DNA from: Christiangramia bathymodioli
Lineage (GTDB): Bacteria; Bacteroidota; Bacteroidia; Flavobacteriales; Flavobacteriaceae
Direction of reading: 5' to 3'
Length of the DNA: 64,000 nucleotides
Assembly: GCA_009735695.1 (NCBI GenBank)
Contig: SRSL01000002.1
Location: 301,229 to 365,228 of the forward strand
Position 1 is the stretch's first letter. The number at the start of each line of letters is the position of its first letter. Below the pieces are notes generated by a model. That model saw nothing but the letters and a program-made list of their open reading frames with translations. It searched no databases and was not told where the DNA came from. Shown one piece after another: positions 9,347 to 17,994 of this stretch. Position numbers and translations under genes: made by a program.

Positions 9347-10045
9347 ATGAGGATTAAATTGAATAAAGTTATGGCAATATTGCTTGCAACAGGAATGCTA
9401 ATGAGTTGTGAAGCGACGAAAAATGCCAACAATAAACAAAAAGGAGCCGTAATTGGCGCTTCCAGTGGAGCCGTAATTGGCGGGGTGATTGGTAACAATA
9501 CCGGCGACGGAAATACCGCCCTTGGAGCTATTATTGGTGGTGTTGTTGGAGGTGCTGCCGGTGCGATCATCGGTGATAAGATGGACAAACAGGCCAAAGA
9601 GATCGAACAGGAAATTCCCGGTGCTGAAGTTGAACGAGTAGGTGAAGGAATTAATGTAACCTTTGATGAGTCAAGCGGTGTTTATTTTGATACCGAAAAG
9701 TATAATATCAACGATAAATCAAGGCAAACCCTGAACAAGCTTGCTGATATTTTTAAAGAATATCCGCAAACCAATATTCTGGTAGAAGGCCATACCGATA
9801 ATACCGGAAGTGATAGTTACAATCTTACCTTGTCTAAAAATCGCGCCCAGGCCGTTACCGGTTACCTGGTAGATGAAGGCGTGGATAGAGGAAGGTTTAC
9901 TACGAAATGGTATGGTGAAAGCCAGCCAAAGTATGATAATACTACTGCTGAAGGAAGAGCCAAGAATCGCAGGGTAGAGATCGCTATTGTAGCCAATGAG
10001 GAACTGAAGGAAGAGGCTAAACAGCAGGCAGAAAGCCAGAATTAA
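9347..10045 (+). CDS. OmpA-family lipoprotein with glycine-zipper region
   Basis: The 232-residue protein has a lipoprotein signal (MRIKLNKVMAILLATGMLMS then Cys). A glycine-zipper segment (about residues 32-80, rich in GAVIGG and GAIIG) resembles YiaD and SlyB. The C-terminal OmpA domain contains TNILVEGHTDNTGSDSYN and SKNRAQAVTGYL, and the peptidoglycan-binding pattern ends at RAKNRRVEI. It should link the outer membrane to peptidoglycan. A good terminator follows at 10075-10101. Confidence 0.92.
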   Translation: MRIKLNKVMAILLATGMLMSCEATKNANNKQKGAVIGASSGAVIGGVIGNNTGDGNTALGAIIGGVVGGAAGAIIGDKMDKQAKEIEQEIPGAEVERVGEGINVTFDESSGVYFDTEKYNINDKSRQTLNKLADIFKEYPQTNILVEGHTDNTGSDSYNLTLSKNRAQAVTGYLVDEGVDRGRFTTKWYGESQPKYDNTTAEGRAKNRRVEIAIVANEELKEEAKQQAESQN

Positions 10046-10074
10046 TTAGCCTTATATACAGAAATCCATAAAAT

Positions 10075-10101
10075 AAAATCCCGGAGCACTTCCGGGATTT
10101 T
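10075..10101 (+). terminator. Intrinsic terminator after the OmpA-like lipoprotein
   Basis: An 11-bp perfect stem (AAAATCCCGGA / TCCGGGATTTT) with the five-base loop GCACT is followed by a T-rich run. It ends 21 bases before the GTG start of the PKS operon, so that operon either has its promoter overlapping this element or starts by read-through. Confidence 0.85.
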
Positions 10102-10122
10102 TTCTTTTCTTAACTTGAAGGA

Positions 10123-11250
10123 GTGAAAAATTCACAGGTGATCATAATTGGAGGCGGACTGGCCGGCTTAACGGCTGCCATTCATCTTTCCCGTCTGGAT
10201 ATTCAGGTCATCCTGTTCGAAAAAGAAAAATATCCACATCATAAGGTTTGCGGAGAATACCTCTCTAAAGAAGTAATTCCTTATTTAGAATTTTTGGGAA
10301 TTGAAATATCTTCCTTAAAACCGGCCACTATAGATCGATTGCACTTTTCTACTAAGGAGGGTAAAATCACTTCTCATGAGCTGGAAATGGGAGGCCTGGG
10401 CATTAGCAGAAATACCCTGGATCACTATTTATTTCAGCAGGCTAAAACAGCCAATTGCGAGATCATTCAGGATGCTGTTTTAAATGTGAATTTCCAGGAT
10501 GACAGATTTGAAGTTGAAACTGCGTCTTCTGGCAAATTTATAGCCGACTTCGTTCTTGGAGCCTTTGGAAAACGTTCGACTTTAGATAAAAGTTTAACCA
10601 GAGAATTCATCAGCAATAAGTCTGGCTGGCTGGGAATTAAAGCCCATTATAAGAATGCTGCGTATCCCAAGGATCTGGTCTCGCTCCATAATTTTAATGG
10701 AGGTTATTGCGGGCTCTCTGCTACTGAAACCGGTGCCATCAATGTTTGTTACCTCGCCAGCTATGATAGTTTTAAAAAATATAAGGATCCTGAAATATTT
10801 AAAAACGAGGTTCTTATGAAAAACCCTAAACTTGCCGAATTCTTTAGTAATTCCGAGATGCTTTTCGAAAATGAGCTGAGCATCGCCCAGGTGAATTTTG
10901 ACAAAAAGGAGCAGGTTCATCAACATATTCTGATGCTTGGAGACGCTGCCGGCCTCATACATCCATTATGCGGGAACGGTATGGCGATGGCCATTCATAG
11001 CGGCAAAATAGCCTCGGAAATATTACTGGAATATTTTCAGAAGAAACAAACTGATAGGAGGGAAGTTGAGAACGAGTATCAAAATGAATGGAATCGGCAA
11101 TTTAAACATCGTATGAGAACCGGAAGGATCCTTCAAAAAATCCTTTTAAATGAGGGATTGGCTGAGCTTTCCCAGAATATTATCAGTAAATTCCCAATTC
11201 TAATGCCCCAGATAATCAAAAGAACCCACGGAGAACCTATACATGTTTAG
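10123..11250 (+). CDS. FAD-dependent oxidoreductase of the type III PKS operon
   Basis: The 375-residue protein has an N-terminal Rossmann FAD motif (VIIIGGGLAGL), the acidic residue in ILFEKEKYPHHKVCGEYLS, and the second FAD motif GDAAGLIHPLCGNGMAMAI. This fits the geranylgeranyl reductase / PHBH-like monooxygenase group. It starts with GTG. It overlaps the following methyltransferase by eight bases. In the operon it most likely hydroxylates or oxidises the aromatic product of the PKS, as the flavoprotein SrsC does in the Streptomyces griseus phenolic lipid pathway. That role is inferred from context. Confidence 0.88.
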   Translation: MKNSQVIIIGGGLAGLTAAIHLSRLDIQVILFEKEKYPHHKVCGEYLSKEVIPYLEFLGIEISSLKPATIDRLHFSTKEGKITSHELEMGGLGISRNTLDHYLFQQAKTANCEIIQDAVLNVNFQDDRFEVETASSGKFIADFVLGAFGKRSTLDKSLTREFISNKSGWLGIKAHYKNAAYPKDLVSLHNFNGGYCGLSATETGAINVCYLASYDSFKKYKDPEIFKNEVLMKNPKLAEFFSNSEMLFENELSIAQVNFDKKEQVHQHILMLGDAAGLIHPLCGNGMAMAIHSGKIASEILLEYFQKKQTDRREVENEYQNEWNRQFKHRMRTGRILQKILLNEGLAELSQNIISKFPILMPQIIKRTHGEPIHV

Positions 11251-11968
11251 AATAAATACTTCACAAAGAACCGATGAGGCAGAGATCATGGATGATTTTA
11301 ATCTGCAGGGTCCCGAATTAAAACGTACCTTAAAGGATCTTGAAAACATCAATTTTCTGCTTGGAGGAAATTCCATCACCCTGGATGGCGTAAAGCATTT
11401 AGTCAGGAAGCATCCGGAAAAAAAGAAATTCTGCATTATAGATGTTGGCTGTGGAAATGGTGATCTTATCCGGCGACTGGCAAATTGGGGAAGAAAAAAT
11501 GATTATTCATTACGGCTAACCGGCATAGACGCCAATTCACATGCGATCGAACTGGCCAGAAAAGATTCAGAAGCCTTTCCAGAGATCGATTACAAAAACC
11601 TGGATATTTTCAGCGATCAATTCCAGTCTCTGGAGGCCGATATAATTCTCTGTACGCTCACCTTACATCACTTTAAAAACGATCAAATACTAAGTCTGTT
11701 GAAAGCCTTTTATCAGCAGGCGAAAATAGGTATCGTGATAAATGATCTGCATCGCACCAGGCTGGCCTATTTCCTGTTTCAGCTATTTTGTGCAGGTTTT
11801 GTGAGGAATGAGATCGCCCGAAAGGACGGATTAACCTCCATTCTGCGCGGGTTCAAAAAAGTAGAGGTTGAGAGCTTTGCCAAAGAATTACAGGGAAAAC
11901 ACTATATCAAATGGAAATGGGCTTTCCGCTATCAATGGATCATCGAAAAAGAGGAAACTAATTTATGA
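11243..11968 (+). CDS. SAM-dependent methyltransferase of the type III PKS operon
   Basis: The 241-residue class I methyltransferase shows motif I as IIDVGCGNGDLIRRL, an acidic motif II in TGIDANSHAIELARK and motif IV around ADIILCTLTLHHF. It overlaps the flavoprotein gene by eight bases and the PKS gene by four (ATGA), which suggests translational coupling. The likely substrate is a phenolic intermediate made by the PKS, by analogy with SrsB of Streptomyces griseus. Whether it acts on oxygen or carbon cannot be told here. Confidence 0.88.
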   Translation: MFRINTSQRTDEAEIMDDFNLQGPELKRTLKDLENINFLLGGNSITLDGVKHLVRKHPEKKKFCIIDVGCGNGDLIRRLANWGRKNDYSLRLTGIDANSHAIELARKDSEAFPEIDYKNLDIFSDQFQSLEADIILCTLTLHHFKNDQILSLLKAFYQQAKIGIVINDLHRTRLAYFLFQLFCAGFVRNEIARKDGLTSILRGFKKVEVESFAKELQGKHYIKWKWAFRYQWIIEKEETNL

Positions 11969-13017
11969 GCGTACATATAGTCAATACTGAAAAAGAATTA
12001 CCGGAATATTACCGGGAGACCAGTGATATCCTGCCTTTGGTAGAGGAATGGCTGGGAGAGCAGGAGGAGCGTTTCCGTAGGAAGGTACTTAAGATCTTTG
12101 AAGGGGCTGGGGTAGATAAACGATTTAGCATCATGGAACCTTCTGAAGTTTTTACCGCAACTTCATTTGAGGAGAAGAATGATATCTATGTGCGGGAAGT
12201 AAAAAAACTGGGATCGAAGGTTCTGCAAAGATCTTTGGAAAAAGCCGGCTGGGAGCCCGGTTCAGTAGACTATATCATTACGGTAAGCTGTACTGGCATT
12301 ATGATTCCATCCTTAGATGCCTACCTGATCAATGAACTGAATCTGAAAAAAGACATTCTCAGGCTACCGGTCACCGAAATGGGATGCGCAGCCGGAATCT
12401 CGGGAATGATCTATGCCTATAACTTTCTGAAATCCAATCCTGGAAAAAGAGCTGTCGTAGTAGCGGTGGAAAGTCCAACTGCGACCTTTCAGCTTGAAGA
12501 TTACAGCATGGCTAACATGGTGAGCGCGGCCATATTCGGTGATGGCGCTGCGTGCGTATTGCTATCTTCTGAAGAAGAAACTACCGGTCCGGAAATACTT
12601 GGTGAAGAGATGTATCATTTCTATGATTCAACTCATCTTATGGGTTTTGACCTCCGCAATTCAGGTCTTCAAATGATCCTCGACCCCGCGGTACCCGATA
12701 AAATAGGAGAACATTTTCCTGATATCATCCACCCTTTTCTTCATAAACACGGAAGCAGTATCGAGCAGGTAGATCATTTGATCTTTCATCCCGGGGGCAA
12801 AAAGATCATTCAAACAGTTTCTGATCTTTTTGGTAACTTAGGAAAGAATATAGATGATACCCGGGAAGTTTTAAGGTTATACGGGAATATGAGCAGTGCA
12901 ACCGTCCTGTATGTTCTCGACAGGTTTCTGAAGAAAGAGATTTCGAAAGGGGAGCAGGGCCTTATGTTGAGTTTCGGTCCGGGTTTTTCAGCTCAAAGAA
13001 TTTTAATAGAATGGTAG
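11965..13017 (+). CDS. Type III polyketide synthase (chalcone synthase-like)
   Basis: The 350-residue length is typical for a type III PKS. The catalytic triad is intact: Cys141 in EMGCAAGISGM, His275 in LIFHPGGKK and Asn308 in YGNMSSATVLYV. Such enzymes condense malonyl-CoA onto an acyl starter and cyclise the product, giving alkylresorcinols, pyrones or phloroglucinols. The genes after it for FabF-, FabZ- and FabI-like enzymes, ACP and a phosphopantetheinyl transferase suggest a dedicated acyl starter. It overlaps both neighbours. The product type is inferred and not shown by sequence alone. Confidence 0.92.
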   Translation: MSVHIVNTEKELPEYYRETSDILPLVEEWLGEQEERFRRKVLKIFEGAGVDKRFSIMEPSEVFTATSFEEKNDIYVREVKKLGSKVLQRSLEKAGWEPGSVDYIITVSCTGIMIPSLDAYLINELNLKKDILRLPVTEMGCAAGISGMIYAYNFLKSNPGKRAVVVAVESPTATFQLEDYSMANMVSAAIFGDGAACVLLSSEEETTGPEILGEEMYHFYDSTHLMGFDLRNSGLQMILDPAVPDKIGEHFPDIIHPFLHKHGSSIEQVDHLIFHPGGKKIIQTVSDLFGNLGKNIDDTREVLRLYGNMSSATVLYVLDRFLKKEISKGEQGLMLSFGPGFSAQRILIEW

Positions 13018-13805
13018 CAGAATTTAAAGATAAAGATTACTGGGCGCTTATTCTTGGCGGAAGCAGTGGTCTGGGTTATGCCAGCGCAAAGAAACTGGCA
13101 AAACACGGGATGAATATCATCATTATTCATCGCGATCGCCGAAGCGAAATTCCCGATATCGAGGAAGCTTTTGATGAAATAAGAGCTTCCGGGGTGAAAT
13201 TTGACAGTTTCAATGCCGATGCCGTTAAGAAGGAAAGCCGGGAAGAACTTATTGAAAACATCAAAAATCTGCTAGGAGAGAAAGGGAAAATAAGAACGCT
13301 ATTACATAGCATTGCCAAGGGAAACCTGAAACCGATGACCGGCGAGGAACCCATCCTTGAAAACATCGATTTTCAGCTTACCATAGATGCAATGGCCCTG
13401 AGTTTGTATGACTGGACGCAGGCGATCTTCAGAAATGGATTATTTGCCAAAGATGCCCGGGTGCTATCATTCACCAGTGATGGGAATAAAAAGGCATGGA
13501 AGAATTACGCGGCTGTTTCAGCAGCCAAAGTCACCCTGGAATCCTTAACCCGAAGCATGGCGCTGGAATTTGCCAAAAATGGTATCCGAGCCAACTGCGT
13601 CCAGGCCGGGATCACCGTCACGAGATCTTTCCAGATGATCCCGGGCAATGAGACCTTAAGGGTTCATGCCCTTAAACATAATCCATTTAAGCGGCTCACC
13701 GTTCCAGATGATGTGGCCAATGTAGTATACCTGCTTAGTAAAGATGAAGCCAGCTGGATAACCGGCAGCATCATCCCGGTTAATGGAGGTGAACATCTTA
13801 TGTAA
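13011..13805 (+). CDS. Enoyl-ACP reductase-like short-chain dehydrogenase (FabI/FabL type)
   Basis: The 264-residue SDR has the nucleotide site as LILGGSSGLGYASAKKL. Its catalytic pair is NYAAVSAAK, with Tyr and Lys separated by six residues as in FabI and FabL, where classical SDRs have three. The C-terminal segment ASWITGSIIPVNGGEHLM is typical. It overlaps the PKS gene by seven bases. In this operon it probably reduces the enoyl-ACP intermediate of the dedicated starter chain. A housekeeping FabI role is less likely given the position. Confidence 0.88.
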   Translation: MVAEFKDKDYWALILGGSSGLGYASAKKLAKHGMNIIIIHRDRRSEIPDIEEAFDEIRASGVKFDSFNADAVKKESREELIENIKNLLGEKGKIRTLLHSIAKGNLKPMTGEEPILENIDFQLTIDAMALSLYDWTQAIFRNGLFAKDARVLSFTSDGNKKAWKNYAAVSAAKVTLESLTRSMALEFAKNGIRANCVQAGITVTRSFQMIPGNETLRVHALKHNPFKRLTVPDDVANVVYLLSKDEASWITGSIIPVNGGEHLM

Positions 13806-13817
13806 ATTTTCAGAATA

Positions 13818-14276
13818 TTGCACAGCGACCAGATCATTTCCAGGTTACCCTATTCCAGCCCATTCTTATTTGTGGATGCGATCAGCGAGGTGAACGAAAA
13901 TTCCATTACCGGATCTTATTATTTTTCTCCGGAACTGGACTTCTATAAAGGACATTTTAAAACCGAACCTGTTACCCCCGGCGTGATACTTACCGAATGT
14001 ATGGCTCAGATAGGCCTCGTATGCTTTGGTATCTACCTTTTAAATTCTGAAAATTCTGAACAGGATCAACCTAAGATCGCCATGACTTCTTCTGATGTTG
14101 AATATCTCTTACCGGTTCCACCTGGCGAAGAAGTTAGAGTGGTTTCTGAAAAGATCTACTATCGCTTCAATAAATTAAAATGCAGGGTGAAGATGTTTAA
14201 TGCTGAAGAAAAACTGGTGTGCAGAGGGGAACTAGCTGGGATGATCCTGGCTTCAAAATCGGGAAGCAATGAGTAG
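13818..14276 (+). CDS. FabZ-like 3-hydroxyacyl-ACP dehydratase
   Basis: This 152-residue hot-dog fold protein has LPYSSPFLFVDAI near its start, catalytic His46 in YKGHF and Glu60 in ILTECMAQIGL. Canonical FabZ has a His in the first motif where this protein has Tyr. The only usable start before the domain is TTG at 13818, since the frame is closed by a stop at 13803. It begins 12 bases after the SDR gene and overlaps the ketoacyl synthase gene by eight bases. It likely dehydrates the ACP-bound starter chain. Confidence 0.85.
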   Translation: MHSDQIISRLPYSSPFLFVDAISEVNENSITGSYYFSPELDFYKGHFKTEPVTPGVILTECMAQIGLVCFGIYLLNSENSEQDQPKIAMTSSDVEYLLPVPPGEEVRVVSEKIYYRFNKLKCRVKMFNAEEKLVCRGELAGMILASKSGSNE

Positions 14277-15543
14277 GCGAGTGGTGATTACAGGAATGGG
14301 AGTTGCAGCTCCGAATGCGGTAGGCCTGGAAAATTTTCATTTAGCTATCAGGCAGGGAAAAAGCGGGATCAGGTTCTTCCCGGAGCTGGAGAAACTCAAT
14401 TTTAGCTGCCAGATAGGAGGGAAGCCTGAAATAAACGAGGAATTACTTCAGCAATATTTTACTCCATTACAGTTACGCGGACTCAATAGCAGTGGGATCG
14501 TTTACGGCGTCATTTCCGGTACCGATGCCTGGAAGAATGCAGGTATGGAGATCAGTGAAGACTCGGTACCTGACTGGGATACCGGGATCATCTTTGGAAC
14601 CGGCATTCTTGGCGTGGATAAGTTCCGTGAGGCCATACATTTGATAGACGAAGGCAGAACCAGACGACTGGGAAGCACTAGTGTGATCCAGACAATGGCT
14701 AGTGGAATCAGCGCCTACCTGGGAGGAATTCTTGGCTGCGGTAACCAGGTCACCACTAATTCCTCAGCCTGTACTACTGGTACCGAGGCCCTATTAATGG
14801 GTTTTGAAAGGATTCAGCAGGGAAAGGCCAAAAGAATGCTGGTTGGAAGCTGCGGAGATGATGGACCTTATGTATGGGGCGGATTTGATGCCATGCGGGT
14901 TTTACCTTCAAAATATAATAACATTCCAAAAGAGGCTTCCAGGCCTATGAGCGCTACAGCTTCCGGTTTTGTGCCGGGTAGCGGGGCAGGGGCTTTGTTA
15001 CTGGAAGATCTGGATAGCGCCCGGGAACGAGGTGCGAGGATCTATGCTGAAGTTTTAGGCGGAGAAATAAACAGTGGTGGTCAGCGCGGGGAAGGCAGCA
15101 TGACTGCTGCCAATAACCAGGCTGTGGAACGCTGTATAACAAGGAGCTTACAAAATTCGGGGATTGAGGCTGAAGAATTGGATTGTATAAATGGTCATCT
15201 TACGGCAACTGCAAGGGACTCCACAGAGATACAAAATTGGGTTCGGGCACTTGGCAGGAAACAAAAGGAATTTCCGTACATCAACTCATTAAAGAGTCTA
15301 ACCGGGCATTGCCTTAGCGCCTCGGGATCCATAGAATGCGTGGCTTCGGTTCTACAGATCTACCATTCCTTTATTTTCGGAAACAGGAATTGTGAAGATC
15401 TGCATCCCGAAATTGAAGCGCTTGTACATCAGGACCGAATTCCGGGGAAAATAATCAGCCAAAAAATAAATATACTCGCCAAGGCAAGTTTTGGTTTTGG
15501 AGATGTGAATGCAGTAGCTATATTTAAGAAATTCAACGATTAA
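14269..15543 (+). CDS. Beta-ketoacyl-ACP synthase (FabF-like)
   Basis: The 424-residue protein is a KAS II-type condensing enzyme. The Cys-His-His triad is visible: Cys168 in NSSACTTGTEALL, His310 in NGHLTATA and His347 in SLTGHCLSASGS, with Lys342 in place. A helper subunit (chain length factor) would lack the Cys, so this one should be active. It likely elongates the ACP-bound starter used by the type III PKS. It overlaps the dehydratase gene and lies 10 bases before the ACP gene. Confidence 0.92.
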   Translation: MSRRVVITGMGVAAPNAVGLENFHLAIRQGKSGIRFFPELEKLNFSCQIGGKPEINEELLQQYFTPLQLRGLNSSGIVYGVISGTDAWKNAGMEISEDSVPDWDTGIIFGTGILGVDKFREAIHLIDEGRTRRLGSTSVIQTMASGISAYLGGILGCGNQVTTNSSACTTGTEALLMGFERIQQGKAKRMLVGSCGDDGPYVWGGFDAMRVLPSKYNNIPKEASRPMSATASGFVPGSGAGALLLEDLDSARERGARIYAEVLGGEINSGGQRGEGSMTAANNQAVERCITRSLQNSGIEAEELDCINGHLTATARDSTEIQNWVRALGRKQKEFPYINSLKSLTGHCLSASGSIECVASVLQIYHSFIFGNRNCEDLHPEIEALVHQDRIPGKIISQKINILAKASFGFGDVNAVAIFKKFND

Positions 15544-15553
15544 TCAGGAAACA

Positions 15554-15802
15554 ATGAGTGAACAGGAGATCATATTAAGGTTAAAAAAGATCGTGGAGCC
15601 TTATGTACAAAGGCTAGAAGGATTGAATAATTTCAGGGAAGAAACCGATTTCCTTCGCGACCTGGAAATAAACTCGGCCAATCTTGTAGATGTTGTGCTG
15701 GATGTAGAAGATGAGTTCGACATCATGATCGATAATGATTCGATGGATGGCATGCTAACCGTTGGTGATGCTAAAGATATCATTCAGAACAAAATAGGAT
15801 GA
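15554..15802 (+). CDS. Acyl carrier protein of the type III PKS operon
   Basis: The 82-residue protein is acidic and helical like other ACPs. The attachment Ser41 lies in DLEINSANLVDVVLDVED, where canonical ACPs have a DSL core, so the motif is divergent but keeps the Ser. The following phosphopantetheinyl transferase overlaps it by four bases and is the obvious activating enzyme. It likely carries the growing starter chain through the FabF, FabZ and FabI-like steps. Confidence 0.88.
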   Translation: MSEQEIILRLKKIVEPYVQRLEGLNNFREETDFLRDLEINSANLVDVVLDVEDEFDIMIDNDSMDGMLTVGDAKDIIQNKIG

Positions 15803-16356
15803 TAGGCAACGATATCATCGATCTCGAGTTAGCCTTCAAAATTGAAAAATCTTCCATTCCAAGGTTCCTGGATAAGGTGTTTTTAGCCGGGGAACAGGAA
15901 TACATCCAAAGTTCTAAAGATCCTGAGCGCGAAATCTGGCGATTATGGTCTATGAAAGAATCGGCTTATAAAGCCCAGCAAAGAGTACAGCGATTTGAAA
16001 GACGTTTGAATCCTCTTCATTTTGAGTGCATGCTTATTGATGATCGGCACGGGATGGTATTTTCTGAAGAAAATAAATGGAAGATCATTTCAGACGTCCA
16101 TCAGTCCCATATTCATTCATTTATTTCAGATCCCAGGCAACATATACATATGATGCCAAAAAAATCCCGCAACAGTAAAGATCTACTTCCTGCGATCGCT
16201 TCAGCAATAGCGATGAAAATTCAGGAAATCAGCCTTGAAAAAGACGGTTTTGGCATTCCTTTTATCAGGCTTCTGGACTCGAATAGAATCATCCCCATTT
16301 CGCTTAGTCATCACGGGAATTTTAGCGCTTTTGTTATTCCGTTAATTAACTCCTAA
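15799..16356 (+). CDS. 4'-phosphopantetheinyl transferase
   Basis: The 185-residue protein starts MIGNDIIDLELA, the conserved metal-binding N-terminal motif, and has WRLWSMKESAYKA, the W-KE-K signature of the Sfp/AcpS superfamily. It moves phosphopantetheine from CoA to the Ser of carrier proteins. Its four-base overlap with the ACP gene makes Ser41 of that ACP the likely target. It is the last gene of the operon, and I see no strong terminator right after it. Confidence 0.9.
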   Translation: MIGNDIIDLELAFKIEKSSIPRFLDKVFLAGEQEYIQSSKDPEREIWRLWSMKESAYKAQQRVQRFERRLNPLHFECMLIDDRHGMVFSEENKWKIISDVHQSHIHSFISDPRQHIHMMPKKSRNSKDLLPAIASAIAMKIQEISLEKDGFGIPFIRLLDSNRIIPISLSHHGNFSAFVIPLINS

Positions 16357-16381
16357 AAGCAGTTAATTATTTAAAAACTGG

Positions 16382-16413
16382 TTTGACCCCTCCCTGCCTG
16401 TTTTGTATCTTCA
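16382..16413 (+). promoter_or_regulatory. Putative promoter of the degenerate MBL-fold gene
   Basis: TTTG at 16382-16385 is followed after 20 bases by TATCTTCA at 16406-16413. The -33 box and spacing fit the Bacteroidota pattern; the -7 box matches in part. Confidence 0.4.
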
Positions 16414-16438
16414 AAACTCAAATTAAAAACTATTATTT

Positions 16439-17155
16439 ATGAAGACAGTAGATAAAATGGAGGTGCTTCACAGTCAATCAGCAGAGTTTATACAAAAGGG
16501 AGAAACGGGTAAATTTCTAAAATTGATCCCTGATACTTTTTTGATCAAGGGTGAGGAAAAAGATGGAGTGTTTAATCAGGGATACGCGATCCGTCATTTG
16601 AACAGGCGGGATATGCTCCTGATCGATGTGGTGGAAAAATCTACAAAAGACGCCGTAAAAAGACTGGTGGAAGAAGGATATAATATTAAAGGTATACTGT
16701 TAACCTGCGATGCAGTTCTCAATTCCGCTTATGCCGACTTAAAAACGATTTCTGAAGATGCCGGTGGCGCGCCCATCTTTGCACATCCGAGAAACAATAT
16801 AAAAGACAGTTTCAAAACCCGCGATATCACAAAAAAGGATAAGGTTTTAGATAGTTTTGACATTAATATCTTTGACCTGCCTGGAAGCGAAGGAGCTTCG
16901 GTAGTGGTATATACCGAAATCAACGACGGAATGTTGTTCCCGGGAGAAGACGCCGTTGGTTCCAGCTACGATTCAGATCTTAACACCTTTAGCCGACCAG
17001 AAAAAAAGAATGAAAATAACGATTATGGTCTTGCAGAAAGCTGGGCGGCTTTCGATACACCGTTCACTTATTTATTTCCCCGAAAGGGAAAGCCAGGATT
17101 CAATCTAGAAGAAGGCCACCAGATAGATATACTTAACAAGTTAGGAAAGAGCTAG
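16439..17155 (+). CDS. Metallo-beta-lactamase-fold protein with lost metal site
   Basis: The 238 residues follow an MBL outline: a strand pattern ending NQGYAIRHLNRRDMLLIDVV, then GYNIKGILLTCDAV where active enzymes have LTH-x-H-x-DH, then APIFAHP, and later GMLFPGEDAVGSS where a metal-binding GD would fit. The HxHxDH motif is absent, so zinc hydrolysis by the usual route is unlikely. No signal peptide is seen. It could be a non-catalytic MBL relative or a divergent enzyme with other ligands. It appears monocistronic. Confidence 0.6.
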   Translation: MKTVDKMEVLHSQSAEFIQKGETGKFLKLIPDTFLIKGEEKDGVFNQGYAIRHLNRRDMLLIDVVEKSTKDAVKRLVEEGYNIKGILLTCDAVLNSAYADLKTISEDAGGAPIFAHPRNNIKDSFKTRDITKKDKVLDSFDINIFDLPGSEGASVVVYTEINDGMLFPGEDAVGSSYDSDLNTFSRPEKKNENNDYGLAESWAAFDTPFTYLFPRKGKPGFNLEEGHQIDILNKLGKS

Positions 17156-17178
17156 TACGATTAAAATGCATTTTTCCG

Positions 17179-17267
17179 AAAGGCTGTTCGGGAAGAGTTT
17201 GTCAAATCATGATTGCCTTGAATTCAGCAAATCCGTTTGACTTAAGAATTCTTTCCCAACGGCCTTT
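17179..17267. terminator. Long-range inverted repeat between convergent genes
   Basis: AAAGGCTGTTCGGGAA (17179-17194) pairs imperfectly with TTCCCAACGGCCTTT (17253-17267), leaving a loop of about 58 bases. The T-run after the right arm would suit a terminator for the plus-strand gene ending at 17155. The long loop makes this uncertain. Confidence 0.4.
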
Positions 17268-17268
17268 T

Positions 17269-17844
17269 TTAATTTGAAGTAGCTTTCTTTTCTTCCTTCT
17301 TCCTTTCTTCTTTCTCTTTTTCCTGCTTGGCTTCTTCTTCTGAAACAAGTGGATGATCAGTAACTCCCATTCCAACAATGAGTATAACATTGGTTATGGT
17401 TCCGTAAAGCATCATGATCACTGCGATGAATCCGCCGCCAATAATGGATGCTACCCCGAGACTTATATAATAGATCGTTTCATACCAGTTGGTGGTGACC
17501 TCTTCAGATTCACTAATGGGTAAATTCAACATTAAAAAAGTGATCACTGCGGTTACAATAAGAATAGTATCGTATTTCGCGATCATTAAAACATCTTGAT
17601 AATGTCTTCTGGTAAGTGTAGAATCTGAAGACCGGCTTAGGCCTAACAGGGTTAACATCAGGGCCAGGATCGTTGTAGAACCCAGGATAACGGTGTTGCA
17701 CAGCATATTGATCCCGGGAATCGATTTTTGTATGAGTTCGAGAGCCTTGTAGCCCGATACCTGTCCCAGAATAAATGTTCCTGTACCCATAATAAGGGTA
17801 GAGACGATACCACCTACAAGGGATCTCTTTACAATGGCATTCAT
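17269..17844 (-). CDS. Four-span membrane protein with charged tail
   Basis: The 191-residue protein has about four hydrophobic segments: near residues 9-28, 45-67, 92-110 and 127-160. It ends in a very charged tail (EEEAKQEKEKEERKKEEKK) that should lie in the cytoplasm. I do not recognise the family. It is transcribed alone, convergent with the MBL-fold gene and divergent from the aconitase gene. Similar short membrane proteins occur in Flavobacteriaceae, but I can give no function. Confidence 0.7.
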   Translation of the reverse strand: MNAIVKRSLVGGIVSTLIMGTGTFILGQVSGYKALELIQKSIPGINMLCNTVILGSTTILALMLTLLGLSRSSDSTLTRRHYQDVLMIAKYDTILIVTAVITFLMLNLPISESEEVTTNWYETIYYISLGVASIIGGGFIAVIMMLYGTITNVILIVGMGVTDHPLVSEEEAKQEKEKEERKKEEKKATSN

Positions 17845-17994
17845 ATTTACTGGTTTGGTTACTTAAAAATAAGATATGTGGAATTTTTAAAATAGTAATC
17901 TTCCCTAAAAAAACTGAAGTATAGGCTAAGGTTCTGTTAAATGGTCTAGAATTCTCTTTAAAAGATACTAATTTGAAGACTAAAACTTCCAATT

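Noticed and set aside
13011-13805. Housekeeping fabI gene
   Set aside because: The fold fits, but the gene is embedded by overlaps in the PKS operon, so a pathway-specific role is more likely.
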